From an uncultured Neomegalonema sp. (GTDB lineage Bacteria; Pseudomonadota; Alphaproteobacteria; Rhodobacterales; Rhodobacteraceae): a stretch of 64,000 bases of DNA. The notes under the pieces are model-generated. The model was not told where the DNA came from and ran no database searches. It worked only from the letters and a program-made list of their open reading frames with translations. The translations under genes were made by a program, and so were the position numbers. Where the stretch lies: contig CALFVD010000001.1 of the NCBI GenBank assembly GCA_937928005.1, forward strand, positions 1 through 64,000. Direction: 5' to 3'. Positions 32,753-39,714 of this stretch are shown here, one piece after another; within the stretch, counting starts at the first letter, position 1, and each line of letters opens with the position of its first letter.

Positions 32753-33010
32753 GGGAGGGACACCCTCCCCCGAGACCGTCAAGGACGATCCGGTTTGAAG
32801 AAGCCCGGATCGCCAATGTGGTCGCCGGAAGATTTTTTCCGGCACTGCTGGTCCTGTGTCACCTCTGGTCTTGTGCCAATCCCCCTGCCCTTCTGGCCCC
32901 GTTCGGTCTTCAGGAAATAATCTTCCGCCGATCCCTGACGGTCCCGCCGCCCGAGGAGGGGCTGCGCCCCCCTTCCAGAGAAAGTGCGCGGCACTTCTCA
33001 AGGAAGGGGG
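32753..33010. other. intergenic region with two hairpins before the DUF2493 gene
   Basis: The 637-base gap 32478-33114 has no convincing gene. It holds a 7-bp stem hairpin, GGGAGGG-ACA-CCCTCCC (32753-32769). It also holds a long imperfect hairpin with CCCCCTTCC (32968-32976) and GGAAGGGGG (33002-33010) as outer arms and an AGTGC-GCG-GCACT inner stem. The second may be a leader structure for the downstream gene or a small RNA. Confidence 0.4.
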
Positions 33011-33114
33011 CTGACGCCCATTTTAGGGCTTCATCCTCTCCGTTGCCGCCGCCGGGACGGCCTTTGGCCGATCCATGCAACCGCCGCGCATGTGGCAAAA
33101 GACAGGAACGGGTT

Positions 33115-33993
33115 ATGAGCATTTACGAACAGATCGAGACTTTCGGCCTTATCGGCGACGATATGGAATTCCCCATCCCCGACGACGACGCCTTGCAGGC
33201 CGAGGCGGTGGATGCGGCGTTCGACGGCATGTGTGGCGTGTTTCGCGATAGCGCCCTTGCGGCAGACCTGGAGCCGTTTATCTGGGGTTTCGTGAACCTC
33301 CATCACCAGCGCGCCGAACGACTGGCCCGCGAGCGCGGCGAAATGGAAACCGCCCTGCGCGACCTGATCCACCAGCAGGACGGAAGCGAGATTGCCGACG
33401 TGGAATTGCAGGACGCACAGCGCCAGTATGAGCGCACCGAGGAACGGGAAACCGCATTCCTCTTGATGCGCGAACACGCGGCATCGCGCTACGAAGCCGA
33501 GACGGGCCGCCCATGGTTCCCGCGTTCGGGATCGCGCAGCGGATCGCCCATCACCGCCGCCATGATCGACGCCCGCGACTACATGCGAGCCGTAAAGGAG
33601 AGAAAGACCGAAAGCCTAGCGCCCGAAGGGTCGCGCGTCGTCATCGCCGGAGGGCAGGATTTCGAGAACACCGACGCGATATTCGCCGCGCTGGACAAGG
33701 CCCGCGACCGCGTGGGGGATATGGTGCTGTTGCATGGCGGATCGCAGAAGGGATGCGACCACATTGCCGCTCTCTGGGCCAGGGCCCGTGCCGTCCCGCA
33801 GGTCGCTTTCCGTCCCGACTTCAAGACGCATAACCGCTCAGCACCGTTCAAGCGCAATGACGACATGCTGGCGCTGGACCCCCGCGCCGTCATCGTGTTT
33901 CCCGGAAACGGGATCACCGAGAACGTCGCACAAAAAGCCGAGGCGAAACGCATTCCGGTATGGCGTCCCGCAAGTGAAGCGGCTTCCCCGTAG
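33115..33993 (+). CDS. DUF2493 (SLOG-like, YspA-type) protein (292 aa)
   Basis: The N-terminal ~170 residues are acidic and helical, with repeated Glu/Arg (ARERGEMETALRDL, AQRQYERTEERETAF). The C-terminal ~125 residues form the DUF2493 domain, a Rossmann-like fold of the SLOG superfamily. Diagnostic parts are RVVIAGGQDF, LLHGGSQKGCDHIAALWA, the NRSAPFKRNDDML segment and AVIVFPGNGITENVAQKA. SLOG folds bind nucleotides or related ligands; the function of this plasmid family is not known. These genes commonly sit near ssb and replication or transfer genes on alphaproteobacterial plasmids. The ATG at 33115 was chosen because upstream in-frame sequence runs through the hairpins and ssb shadow. Confidence 0.8.
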   Translation: MSIYEQIETFGLIGDDMEFPIPDDDALQAEAVDAAFDGMCGVFRDSALAADLEPFIWGFVNLHHQRAERLARERGEMETALRDLIHQQDGSEIADVELQDAQRQYERTEERETAFLLMREHAASRYEAETGRPWFPRSGSRSGSPITAAMIDARDYMRAVKERKTESLAPEGSRVVIAGGQDFENTDAIFAALDKARDRVGDMVLLHGGSQKGCDHIAALWARARAVPQVAFRPDFKTHNRSAPFKRNDDMLALDPRAVIVFPGNGITENVAQKAEAKRIPVWRPASEAASP

Positions 33994-34055
33994 GAGAGTG
34001 AGGCAAGGGAGCGGCGAAACCCGCTCCCGATCCATAACCGATGCTTTGCAGGAAG

Positions 34056-34105
34056 AATTGCGCCGCGCATCACGCGGCGCAATTTCGCGCGGGCTTGCCC
34101 GCGCG
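34056..34105. terminator. two back-to-back GC hairpins between convergent genes
   Basis: Hairpin one has 12-bp perfect arms, AATTGCGCCGCG and CGCGGCGCAATT, around CATCA. Hairpin two follows after one base with CGCGCGGGC-TT-GCCCGCGCG. They lie in the 400-base gap (33994-34393) between convergent genes, so a two-way terminator is plausible. I see no gene in the rest of this gap. Confidence 0.45.
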
Positions 34106-34393
34106 GCGATCATCCCGCCCGATCCGCTATCGCGGCTCCTCTGGTCTGATCGCAAGGATCGAATTGACCGGCGCGGATGCGCCGGAAGAATCTTACTGTC
34201 ACCCTGCATGAGGGTGACAGAGCCCGCCCGCCACCCTCTCGCCGTAAACGGCGAGCAGAGCGGGTCGATGCGCCCAAAGGGCACAATCGAGAGCATGTCG
34301 TATCCTTTGGTTCCACACCACTCCTGCCCCTCGACAAGGCTGCATACGGCTACTTCTCTACAACAGATTGAATTTCTCGTGGCCAATTCCGGG

Positions 34394-35626
34394 TCAGGGG
34401 CTCCAGAGTATGGAAAGAGGCACTGCAAACAGCCCGTCGCCGAACGGCACGACCGTATCCCCGTCATAGAGGATGTACCCGGCTGAGAACCCGGCCCCTG
34501 CCACCTCGGACAGCTTTCGAAGCCCTCGGAAATCGTCGGTCCTGACCGTCGCGCTCGCCTTGACTTCCAAACCGATGCATTGGCGGTTTGCGTTCTCCAG
34601 CACCAGATCGACCTCCATCCCGTCCTTGTCCCGAAAATGCGCGATGCGGATGTCATCGCCCGTCCACGCAATCTGCTTGAGGATCTCGCCGAAGGCATAG
34701 CTTTCGAGCACGCCGCCAAACGCCGTCCGGTCCGCGCGCACCCCAGCCGCATCCATTCCGCGCAACGTGGCCAACAGGCCGGTATCGATGAAGGCGAGCT
34801 TTGGCGATTTGACCAGCCGCTTCAGATCGTTGCGGTGCCAGGCCTCGATGCGCCGGACCAGAAACAATTGTTCCAGCAAACCCAGATAACGGCGCACCGT
34901 CTTGGCATCGAGGCCGGTACTGCGCCCCAGATCGGCGAGATTGATCAATTGCCCGACGTAATGCGGCAAAATGCGTAGAAGGTGCCGCAGCTCGTCAAAC
35001 CGCTCGATCTCGCTGATATCGCGCACGTCGCGCTGGATCAGGGCATCGACATAATCCCGCACCCAGGCCGTTCGCCGTCGGGGCGTACTGCGCCTCTGCA
35101 TTTCCGGATACCCACCCGCCAGCACCAGATCGACCAAAGCGTCACCAACGATGGTTTCAGGGATCCTGGGCAGCTTTCCTTCGAACAGGCCTGCGATGAA
35201 ATTCGGTTCAGTCCCCATCATTTCAGCGGCGGCGAAAGGATACAGCGAAACAGTCTCCATTCGGCCCGCAAGGCTTTCAGATACGATAGGCAGTGTCATG
35301 AGGTCGGCGGACCCGGTCAGCAGGAACCGCCCTGCCCTTCTGTCCTCGTCCACCGCCTTTTTGATGGCCCGCAACAATTCTGGCGCTCGCTGGATTTCGT
35401 CGATGATGACGGTATCCAGACCTCTGAGGAAACCGACCGGGTCACTCGATGCAGCGGAGAGGACCGTCTCGTCATCCAGGGTTATATAGTCTCGCCCTTC
35501 TCTCTCGAACATTCGAACGAGCGTGGTCTTACCGCTCTGGCGCGGGCCCTTTACAAGAACAACAGGAGAGTCCTCCAAGGCTTCCTCAATGCGCGCTTTG
35601 GCGATACGCTGCAGGAAATCGGTCAT
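34394..35626 (-). CDS. AAA_14 / DUF4143 family ATPase (410 aa)
   Basis: This is a P-loop ATPase of the AAA_14 plus DUF4143 family. It carries Walker A GPRQSGKTTL (residues ~27-36), Walker B TVIIDEIQRAP and sensor FLLTGSADLM. The C-terminal DUF4143 part has a winged-helix segment (LADLGRSTGLDAKTVRRYLGLLEQLFLVRRI) and the nuclease-like LESYAFGEILKQI...VDLVLEN...IGLEVKAS. The last block (VDLVLE...EVKAS) matches a PD-(D/E)xK arrangement. The physiological role of this widespread family is unclear; roles in toxin-antitoxin-like or defence functions have been proposed. The full length is normal for the family. The gene is alone, with its own promoter at 35662-35690. Confidence 0.85.
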   Translation of the reverse strand: MTDFLQRIAKARIEEALEDSPVVLVKGPRQSGKTTLVRMFEREGRDYITLDDETVLSAASSDPVGFLRGLDTVIIDEIQRAPELLRAIKKAVDEDRRAGRFLLTGSADLMTLPIVSESLAGRMETVSLYPFAAAEMMGTEPNFIAGLFEGKLPRIPETIVGDALVDLVLAGGYPEMQRRSTPRRRTAWVRDYVDALIQRDVRDISEIERFDELRHLLRILPHYVGQLINLADLGRSTGLDAKTVRRYLGLLEQLFLVRRIEAWHRNDLKRLVKSPKLAFIDTGLLATLRGMDAAGVRADRTAFGGVLESYAFGEILKQIAWTGDDIRIAHFRDKDGMEVDLVLENANRQCIGLEVKASATVRTDDFRGLRKLSEVAGAGFSAGYILYDGDTVVPFGDGLFAVPLSILWSP

Positions 35627-35661
35627 CGATCATCGCTTTCTTCAGAAGCTGTCTGATCGAG

Positions 35662-35690
35662 ATTATAACGTCGGCCAATCGGGAATACAA
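35662..35690 (-). promoter_or_regulatory. sigma-70 promoter of the AAA_14 ATPase gene
   Basis: On the minus strand TTGTAT is followed after 17 bases by a perfect TATAAT, about 36 bases upstream of the ATG. Confidence 0.6.
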
Positions 35691-35707
35691 GTTCGGCCCA
35701 TCGGGAA
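35671..35707. promoter_or_regulatory. pair of 15-bp direct repeats over the ATPase promoter
   Basis: TCGGCCAATCGGGAA (35671-35685) and TCGGCCCATCGGGAA (35693-35707) differ at one base. They are spaced 22 bases apart, one in the promoter spacer and one just upstream of the -35, as expected for repressor sites. Confidence 0.45.
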
Positions 35708-36414
35708 CTGAAAGTGGATCAGTTGTCCGCTCCTTTCAGTGTATTAGCTGTTGAAAAGACGTCCCGTACCGGCCGGGCTCTACTCGCTGTCGCGAGCGGC
35801 ACACCCGCCCTGCCCTGCCAAGTCTCGCCAATCGGTTCGGGTCATGAATGCCCCTGACCTTCAGGCGCGTCTAGGCAGCGCAGACCGCGCGAGCCGTCCT
35901 TCGGATCACGATCCCTGACGCGAAGGGAGAAGGCGGCCCTGGTCCACAGTGCCCTGCTGGCAAGGGGCGACATTCTGGGTTCAGGGCTGATCCGTCCTTC
36001 GGATGTGGGCTTGTCATCTGCGGCGGCGCGAAGCGCTTTCGACGAAGTTGGTCTGCGGACGCCATCGGATGATGCAGCGCGCATTCGGAGTTCATGGAGC
36101 GGGTCGAACGGACCGTTGCTGTCCTTCTTTCGCCGTATGAAGGCTGTGGGCGTGTGGAGGCCGGGCCGGATGGCATGATCCACTCGATCTCGGGCCCCGA
36201 CCATTCTTGTTCCAGCGTTGTCGAGCGGAGCCGCCTCCTGCGCGCGGATGGTGGCGTTTGTGATCCGGCGCGGCGCGCAGCGACCGAGCCGGGAGCGATG
36301 CGATACCGTCCGTTCCGGAAACACGAGCAGGGCCACTTGGTTCTGGTCCTCGTCCTCCGTTGAGCTGTTTCTCCTGATTGGCTTTTGCCTTCGGGGTCGG
36401 CTACCGCGATCAAG

Positions 36415-36491
36415 CAGAAAACCATTCCCTCCGGTCATTACGGTTTCCACGGGCTACGCCCGCGGACCCTCCGTCTTTCCGCTTGATCGCG
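36415..36491. promoter_or_regulatory. 11-bp inverted repeat in ssb leader, copy 2
   Basis: CGCGATCAAGC (36415-36425) and GCTTGATCGCG (36481-36491) are perfect arms that match copy 1 exactly, although the loop between them differs in length and sequence. Confidence 0.45.
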
Positions 36492-36547
36492 CCTCCCCCC
36501 TCTGGCCGGGACAAAGCCATCGAAACAACCAAACGGAGGACTACCCC

Positions 36548-36904
36548 ATGCGTGGCACTGCTGAATTTCAGATCATCGGACGGATCGGCCGCATCGCAAC
36601 CGTCGGCTCGACCCTCAAGATCAATATCGCCTCGGATTACCCGCGCAAGAAGGACGACGGCTCCTGGGACGACAACACACATTGGAACACCGTGACGGTC
36701 TTCGCCGAGCGCACGATCGAGTGGATCAACAACAACACCAAGCCCGGTGATCTCGTCCATGCCCGCGGCCGCATCCGCAACGGCTCCTACGAGAAGGACG
36801 GCGATACGGTCTACACCACCGACCTCGTCACCACCGAGTTCCTCCTGCTGGCCAAGCACCAGCCGAAGAACGCCGATGAGAGCCTCATCGACAAGGAGGC
36901 CTGA
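36548..36904 (+). CDS. ssb: single-stranded DNA-binding protein, copy 2 (118 aa)
   Basis: This is an OB-fold SSB nearly identical to the copy at 32121. About eleven substitutions separate them, mostly in loops (for example ATVSS to ATVGS, NART to AERT, KANT to NNNT) and in the short C-terminal tail (PKGTDESLV to PKNADESLI). Both reading frames are intact and both have an ACGGAGGA ribosome site, so both are probably functional. Upstream in-frame sequence is leader, not gene: it contains the conserved inverted repeat. This copy lies directly before the partition locus and may supply SSB for replication or for DNA arriving by conjugation. Confidence 0.88.
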   Translation: MRGTAEFQIIGRIGRIATVGSTLKINIASDYPRKKDDGSWDDNTHWNTVTVFAERTIEWINNNTKPGDLVHARGRIRNGSYEKDGDTVYTTDLVTTEFLLLAKHQPKNADESLIDKEA

Positions 36905-36912
36905 CGGCCTCC

Positions 36913-36932
36913 GGGGCGGCAGATGCCGCCCC
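36913..36932 (+). terminator. GC-rich hairpin after ssb copy 2
   Basis: GGGGCGGC and GCCGCCCC pair around AGAT 9 bases after the stop. There is no U-tract. Confidence 0.45.
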
Positions 36933-37016
36933 ATCCCCAAATTCCAGGGTTCAGAAACGCCTGCTGTTTTGCCGCAGGTGGAGCATTTGCAGCAGATGGC
37001 GCGAAACTTCAAGGGG

Positions 37017-37066
37017 GGTATAACCGCGGTTATAGGGCGAATGATGCCTATAACCGCGGTTATAGG
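37017..37066. promoter_or_regulatory. twin palindromes, candidate parS centromere
   Basis: TATAACCGCGGTTATA occurs as a perfect 16-bp palindrome at 37019-37034 and again at 37049-37064, where it extends to 20 bp (CCTATAACCGCGGTTATAGG, 37047-37066). Centre-to-centre spacing is 30 bases, about three helical turns. The parB stop codon (37060-37062) lies inside the second copy. Position beside parB suggests ParB binding sites, although the sequence differs from the usual GTTnn...nnAAC rhizobial parS form. Confidence 0.65.
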
Positions 37067-38046
37067 TGCTTCCTGAGAAGCACGGAAATCTCGCTTATCA
37101 GCTTGCTCTTTGCGTCTGGATCCAGATCCTCAGCCACGGCGATGCGCAGAGTATTTCGTTTGGATGAGATCGTTGCGATCTTGCGATCACCCTTCTCGAC
37201 ACTCTCTTTGAATTCCGAGGTATCGCGGGAAGGGAGCTTCTGAACTTCCAGCATCGCCTTTATCTGGGCCTTGGTTCCTTTGCCTTTCGCCCGTGCCGCG
37301 ATCTTGGCGAGATCCTTGACCGATTGATCGTGCATTTTCTTATGGAGCTTTTCGCTGTCACCCAGAGACAATTCACGGGGATCGTCCAGTTTGTCGACGA
37401 CTGCGTCCGGGAGCCTGGCCAGTTTAAGGTACTTCACGATCATCGGTTGAGAAATCTTGAAACGACGGGCGAGCTCGGGAGTGGAGAGGGTGAACTGCTC
37501 CTGAACGGCTTCATACCATTTTGCCCGTTCGAAACTGGTGATGTCAGAACGTTGTTCGTTCTCTTCGAACTGCAGTTGAAGCATCTCGACATCATCGAGT
37601 TCCTGCACGCGTGCCAGAACCGGGATACCAAGTTGCCGACAGGCTTCGAGCCGTCGGCGACCCGCAGCAATCTCGAAAGCACCATCGGCAGTCTTGCGAA
37701 CAGCGACGGGAATGAACTGGCCGTCACTCTGGATGCTGTGCTTGAGATCTTCAAAACTCGCATCCGAAAATGCCGCAGCGAGGCGATCGCGGGGCAGGGC
37801 GTCCCGAATTCGATCCGGTTCGATCTCTACGAGTATCTGTCCGGACGCCAAGGCCAGGTCGCGCTCCGAACGCAAGCGCTCGAGTTCCGAGGAGAGGCCT
37901 TCAGAATGAGTACCCAGAGCAGCACCCACGATACTGGGGCTTTCTCTCCGCTTTGGAACTTTGGAATCCGCCCCTTGGGCCGCCGCAAAGATGGAACCGG
38001 TCAATGCCGCCCGTCGTTCGTCGGATGTTTCTTTCTTCTTGCTCAT
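37060..38046 (-). CDS. parB: plasmid partition protein ParB/RepB (328 aa)
   Basis: This is a ParB-family centromere-binding CTPase. The N-terminal domain includes FEDLKHSIQSDGQFIPVAV and the nucleotide-binding block FEIAAGRRRLEACRQLG, followed by FEENEQRSDITSFERAKWY. A helix-turn-helix domain (TPELARRFKISQPMIVKYLKLARLP) binds parS. The C-terminal region is lysine-rich and probably mediates dimerisation. The ATG at 38046 overlaps the parA stop (ATGA), so partner synthesis is coupled. Its stop codon is embedded in one of two palindromes that are probably parS. It works with ParA to segregate plasmid copies. In classic repABC units repC follows in the same direction; here repC is divergent. Confidence 0.9.
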   Translation of the reverse strand: MSKKKETSDERRAALTGSIFAAAQGADSKVPKRRESPSIVGAALGTHSEGLSSELERLRSERDLALASGQILVEIEPDRIRDALPRDRLAAAFSDASFEDLKHSIQSDGQFIPVAVRKTADGAFEIAAGRRRLEACRQLGIPVLARVQELDDVEMLQLQFEENEQRSDITSFERAKWYEAVQEQFTLSTPELARRFKISQPMIVKYLKLARLPDAVVDKLDDPRELSLGDSEKLHKKMHDQSVKDLAKIAARAKGKGTKAQIKAMLEVQKLPSRDTSEFKESVEKGDRKIATISSKRNTLRIAVAEDLDPDAKSKLISEISVLLRKHL

Positions 38047-39218
38047 GAGCGGCCCCATACCTCGTGTATTTCGCCCAAGATGGCGCCGTTCACAGTGTTC
38101 AAGGATTCCATAGCCCTCAGATAGGAATCCCGGTTCCCCTTGGGCTCATATTCGTAGAGAGATGTCATGGCGATGCCAGCTGCATCGAGTGCCACCGTTT
38201 CGAGCATGGGGTCTTCGAGCACCGCTCCCTGAAAGAGCGCCTGCGTCCATTTAACGATTTCGCTCTGGTTTTTATCGTTCGGCTTGAACTTGGTCGTCAG
38301 GATCTTCACGAAGTCATACTCCATGAAGTCGCTGTCGACCTTTTGCATCTGTTCCGAGACTTCGGCAAGAAACCGGAAAAACTCGCCCGAACTGGCGAAA
38401 TCCACCATTGATGGCGGCATCGGAACGACCATGGCAGTCGCTGCAACGAGCGCGTTGATCGTCAGCATTCCGACATCCGGACGGCAATCGAAAACGACGA
38501 TATCGTACTCCGCCTCCACAGCATCGACGAAGGACTTGGCTTGGGTGAAAAACGGGTATCTTGGGTCCTGACGAAGATATCCCATGATCTCGAACTCTAC
38601 CTGCTGCAATGCAACAGTTGCGGGAACGAGATCGAGGTTCGGCCAATAGGTCGAAAGCCGCATACTCGCAGCAATCTCGGCCTCATCGTCACTTTCTTGC
38701 CGGATCCAGGCAGCGAATGTCTGTTCAGGTTCGATTTCGGTAGCAGGCGCAAGTCCATGCAGTGTCGTCGCGCTGGCCTGCGGGTCGAGATCGACCAGCA
38801 ACGCGCGATAGCCGTGCAAGGCAAGATACTGGGCAAAATGCACGGCGCTCGTCGTTTTTCCTGAGCCGCCCTTGAAATTTACAAAAGTCACAGTTTGCAA
38901 CTTTTCACCGGAGCGTCTTCGGGGATTGTATTCAGGCTTGGCATGTTTTGCGAAAAGCCAGTCGCGTGCCTGGTGTATCTCGGAAATATTGAAGCGGCGA
39001 TGGCTTCCGCCGGAGAGGGTGCCTTGGGGAAAGTCCGGATTCGCCCGAACGAGTTGTCTGACATAGGCGTCAGTAACGCCCAGTATTTCAGCGACTTCCT
39101 TCGTCGCGAAAGGGCGTAGGTGCTTTTTCAGATCAGGATGGTTTTCGAGTTCGATCGCCTGTCGCTGTGCGATCGCGCAGAGCTCCGCGTAGCGTGAAAA
39201 ACGTTCTGAAATTGACAT
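38043..39218 (-). CDS. parA: plasmid partition ATPase ParA/RepA (391 aa)
   Basis: This is a type Ia partition ATPase. An N-terminal MerR-like helix-turn-helix (FATKEVAEILGVTDAYVRQLVRA, then GGSHRRFNISEI) binds its own operator. The deviant Walker A KGGSGKTTSA lies at about residue 115 and the Walker A' strand ALLVDLDPQASAT at about 145. IVVFDCRPDVGMLTINAL and ATAMVVPMPPSMVDFAS follow. The N-terminal DNA-binding domain indicates autoregulation of the parAB operon. The ATG at 39218 has a purine-rich upstream stretch; an alternative ATG at 39254 lacks one. A palindrome at 39322-39340 is a candidate operator. ATGA overlap links it to parB. Confidence 0.9.
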   Translation of the reverse strand: MSISERFSRYAELCAIAQRQAIELENHPDLKKHLRPFATKEVAEILGVTDAYVRQLVRANPDFPQGTLSGGSHRRFNISEIHQARDWLFAKHAKPEYNPRRRSGEKLQTVTFVNFKGGSGKTTSAVHFAQYLALHGYRALLVDLDPQASATTLHGLAPATEIEPEQTFAAWIRQESDDEAEIAASMRLSTYWPNLDLVPATVALQQVEFEIMGYLRQDPRYPFFTQAKSFVDAVEAEYDIVVFDCRPDVGMLTINALVAATAMVVPMPPSMVDFASSGEFFRFLAEVSEQMQKVDSDFMEYDFVKILTTKFKPNDKNQSEIVKWTQALFQGAVLEDPMLETVALDAAGIAMTSLYEYEPKGNRDSYLRAMESLNTVNGAILGEIHEVWGRS

Positions 39219-39321
39219 GCAGTCTGCCTCTGCCCTGATCTCTATTTGCGTCATATACGGAGATGTCGCAATAATCCACTTGAAAACGTAATTAGACGCT
39301 GCGTATCTTCACCCACGTTAG

Positions 39322-39340
39322 GAATCGGATATCCCGATTC
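39322..39340. promoter_or_regulatory. palindrome GAATCGG-N5-CCGATTC between parA and repC
   Basis: Two perfect 7-bp arms with an ATATC centre lie about 104 bases upstream of the parA start. This is a candidate operator for ParA autoregulation or for repC control. Confidence 0.4.
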
Positions 39341-39523
39341 TAAATGCAAGGAGGGAAATGCAGAGCTGCCGTGTTTCGAGATGTGATCAGATCGCGTCTG
39401 GCGTGCGAAATTGGGACAAAGCTTCGCTAGAAGACGAAGGTTTCATCTTCACAACCATCGCCATCCTGATTAGTTGTATTATTTCGTAACACACTGGTAG
39501 CGAATCGTGGAGATCACATTTCG

Positions 39524-39594
39524 AAAAAAGCAAAACCCCCGAAGCGGGTGGCTCCGAGGGAATGCACACAGTCTTTGGCGAGACTGCGATCAGG
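39524..39594 (-). ncRNA. probable counter-transcribed RNA (repABC incompatibility RNA)
   Basis: On the minus strand, antisense to the repC leader, TTGACT and CTAAAT are spaced by 17 bases (about 39602-39630). About 70 bases later comes a GC stem, CCCG-CTT-CGGG, followed by TTTTGCTTTTTT (39524-39548), a clear intrinsic terminator. A short antisense RNA at this position and of this size is the standard copy-number control of repABC plasmids. The transcript start is estimated. Confidence 0.65.
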
Positions 39595-39714
39595 ACAGTT
39601 CAAACTGATTTAGTGCTTTTCCGAACGTGAAGTCAAGCAAACATGCGATTCGCGTGACAGGTTTCGTTTGCCTGACGTCGAGCTATCCGCCTTCGACAAA
39701 GGAGGCAGGATCCA

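Larger units (their letters stand above)
35760..36932. repeat. ~1.17-kb direct repeat, copy 2 (leader plus ssb plus hairpin)
   Basis: This is the second copy of the segment at 31335-32507. The order is the same: CGTCCCGTACCGGCCGGGC start, long leader, inverted repeat arms, ssb and GC hairpin. Indels relative to copy 1 include a GC-rich insertion (GGGCTACGCCC) just before the second arm. The leader (35760-36547) has no conserved reading frame. Confidence 0.8.

Noticed and set aside
31572-36450. Minus-strand frames beginning alike (METVMT...FLLDRGSRP) in both ssb leaders
   Set aside because: The first ~45 codons are shared because the DNA is duplicated. After that the two copies lose frame relative to each other, and codon positions show no coding pattern.
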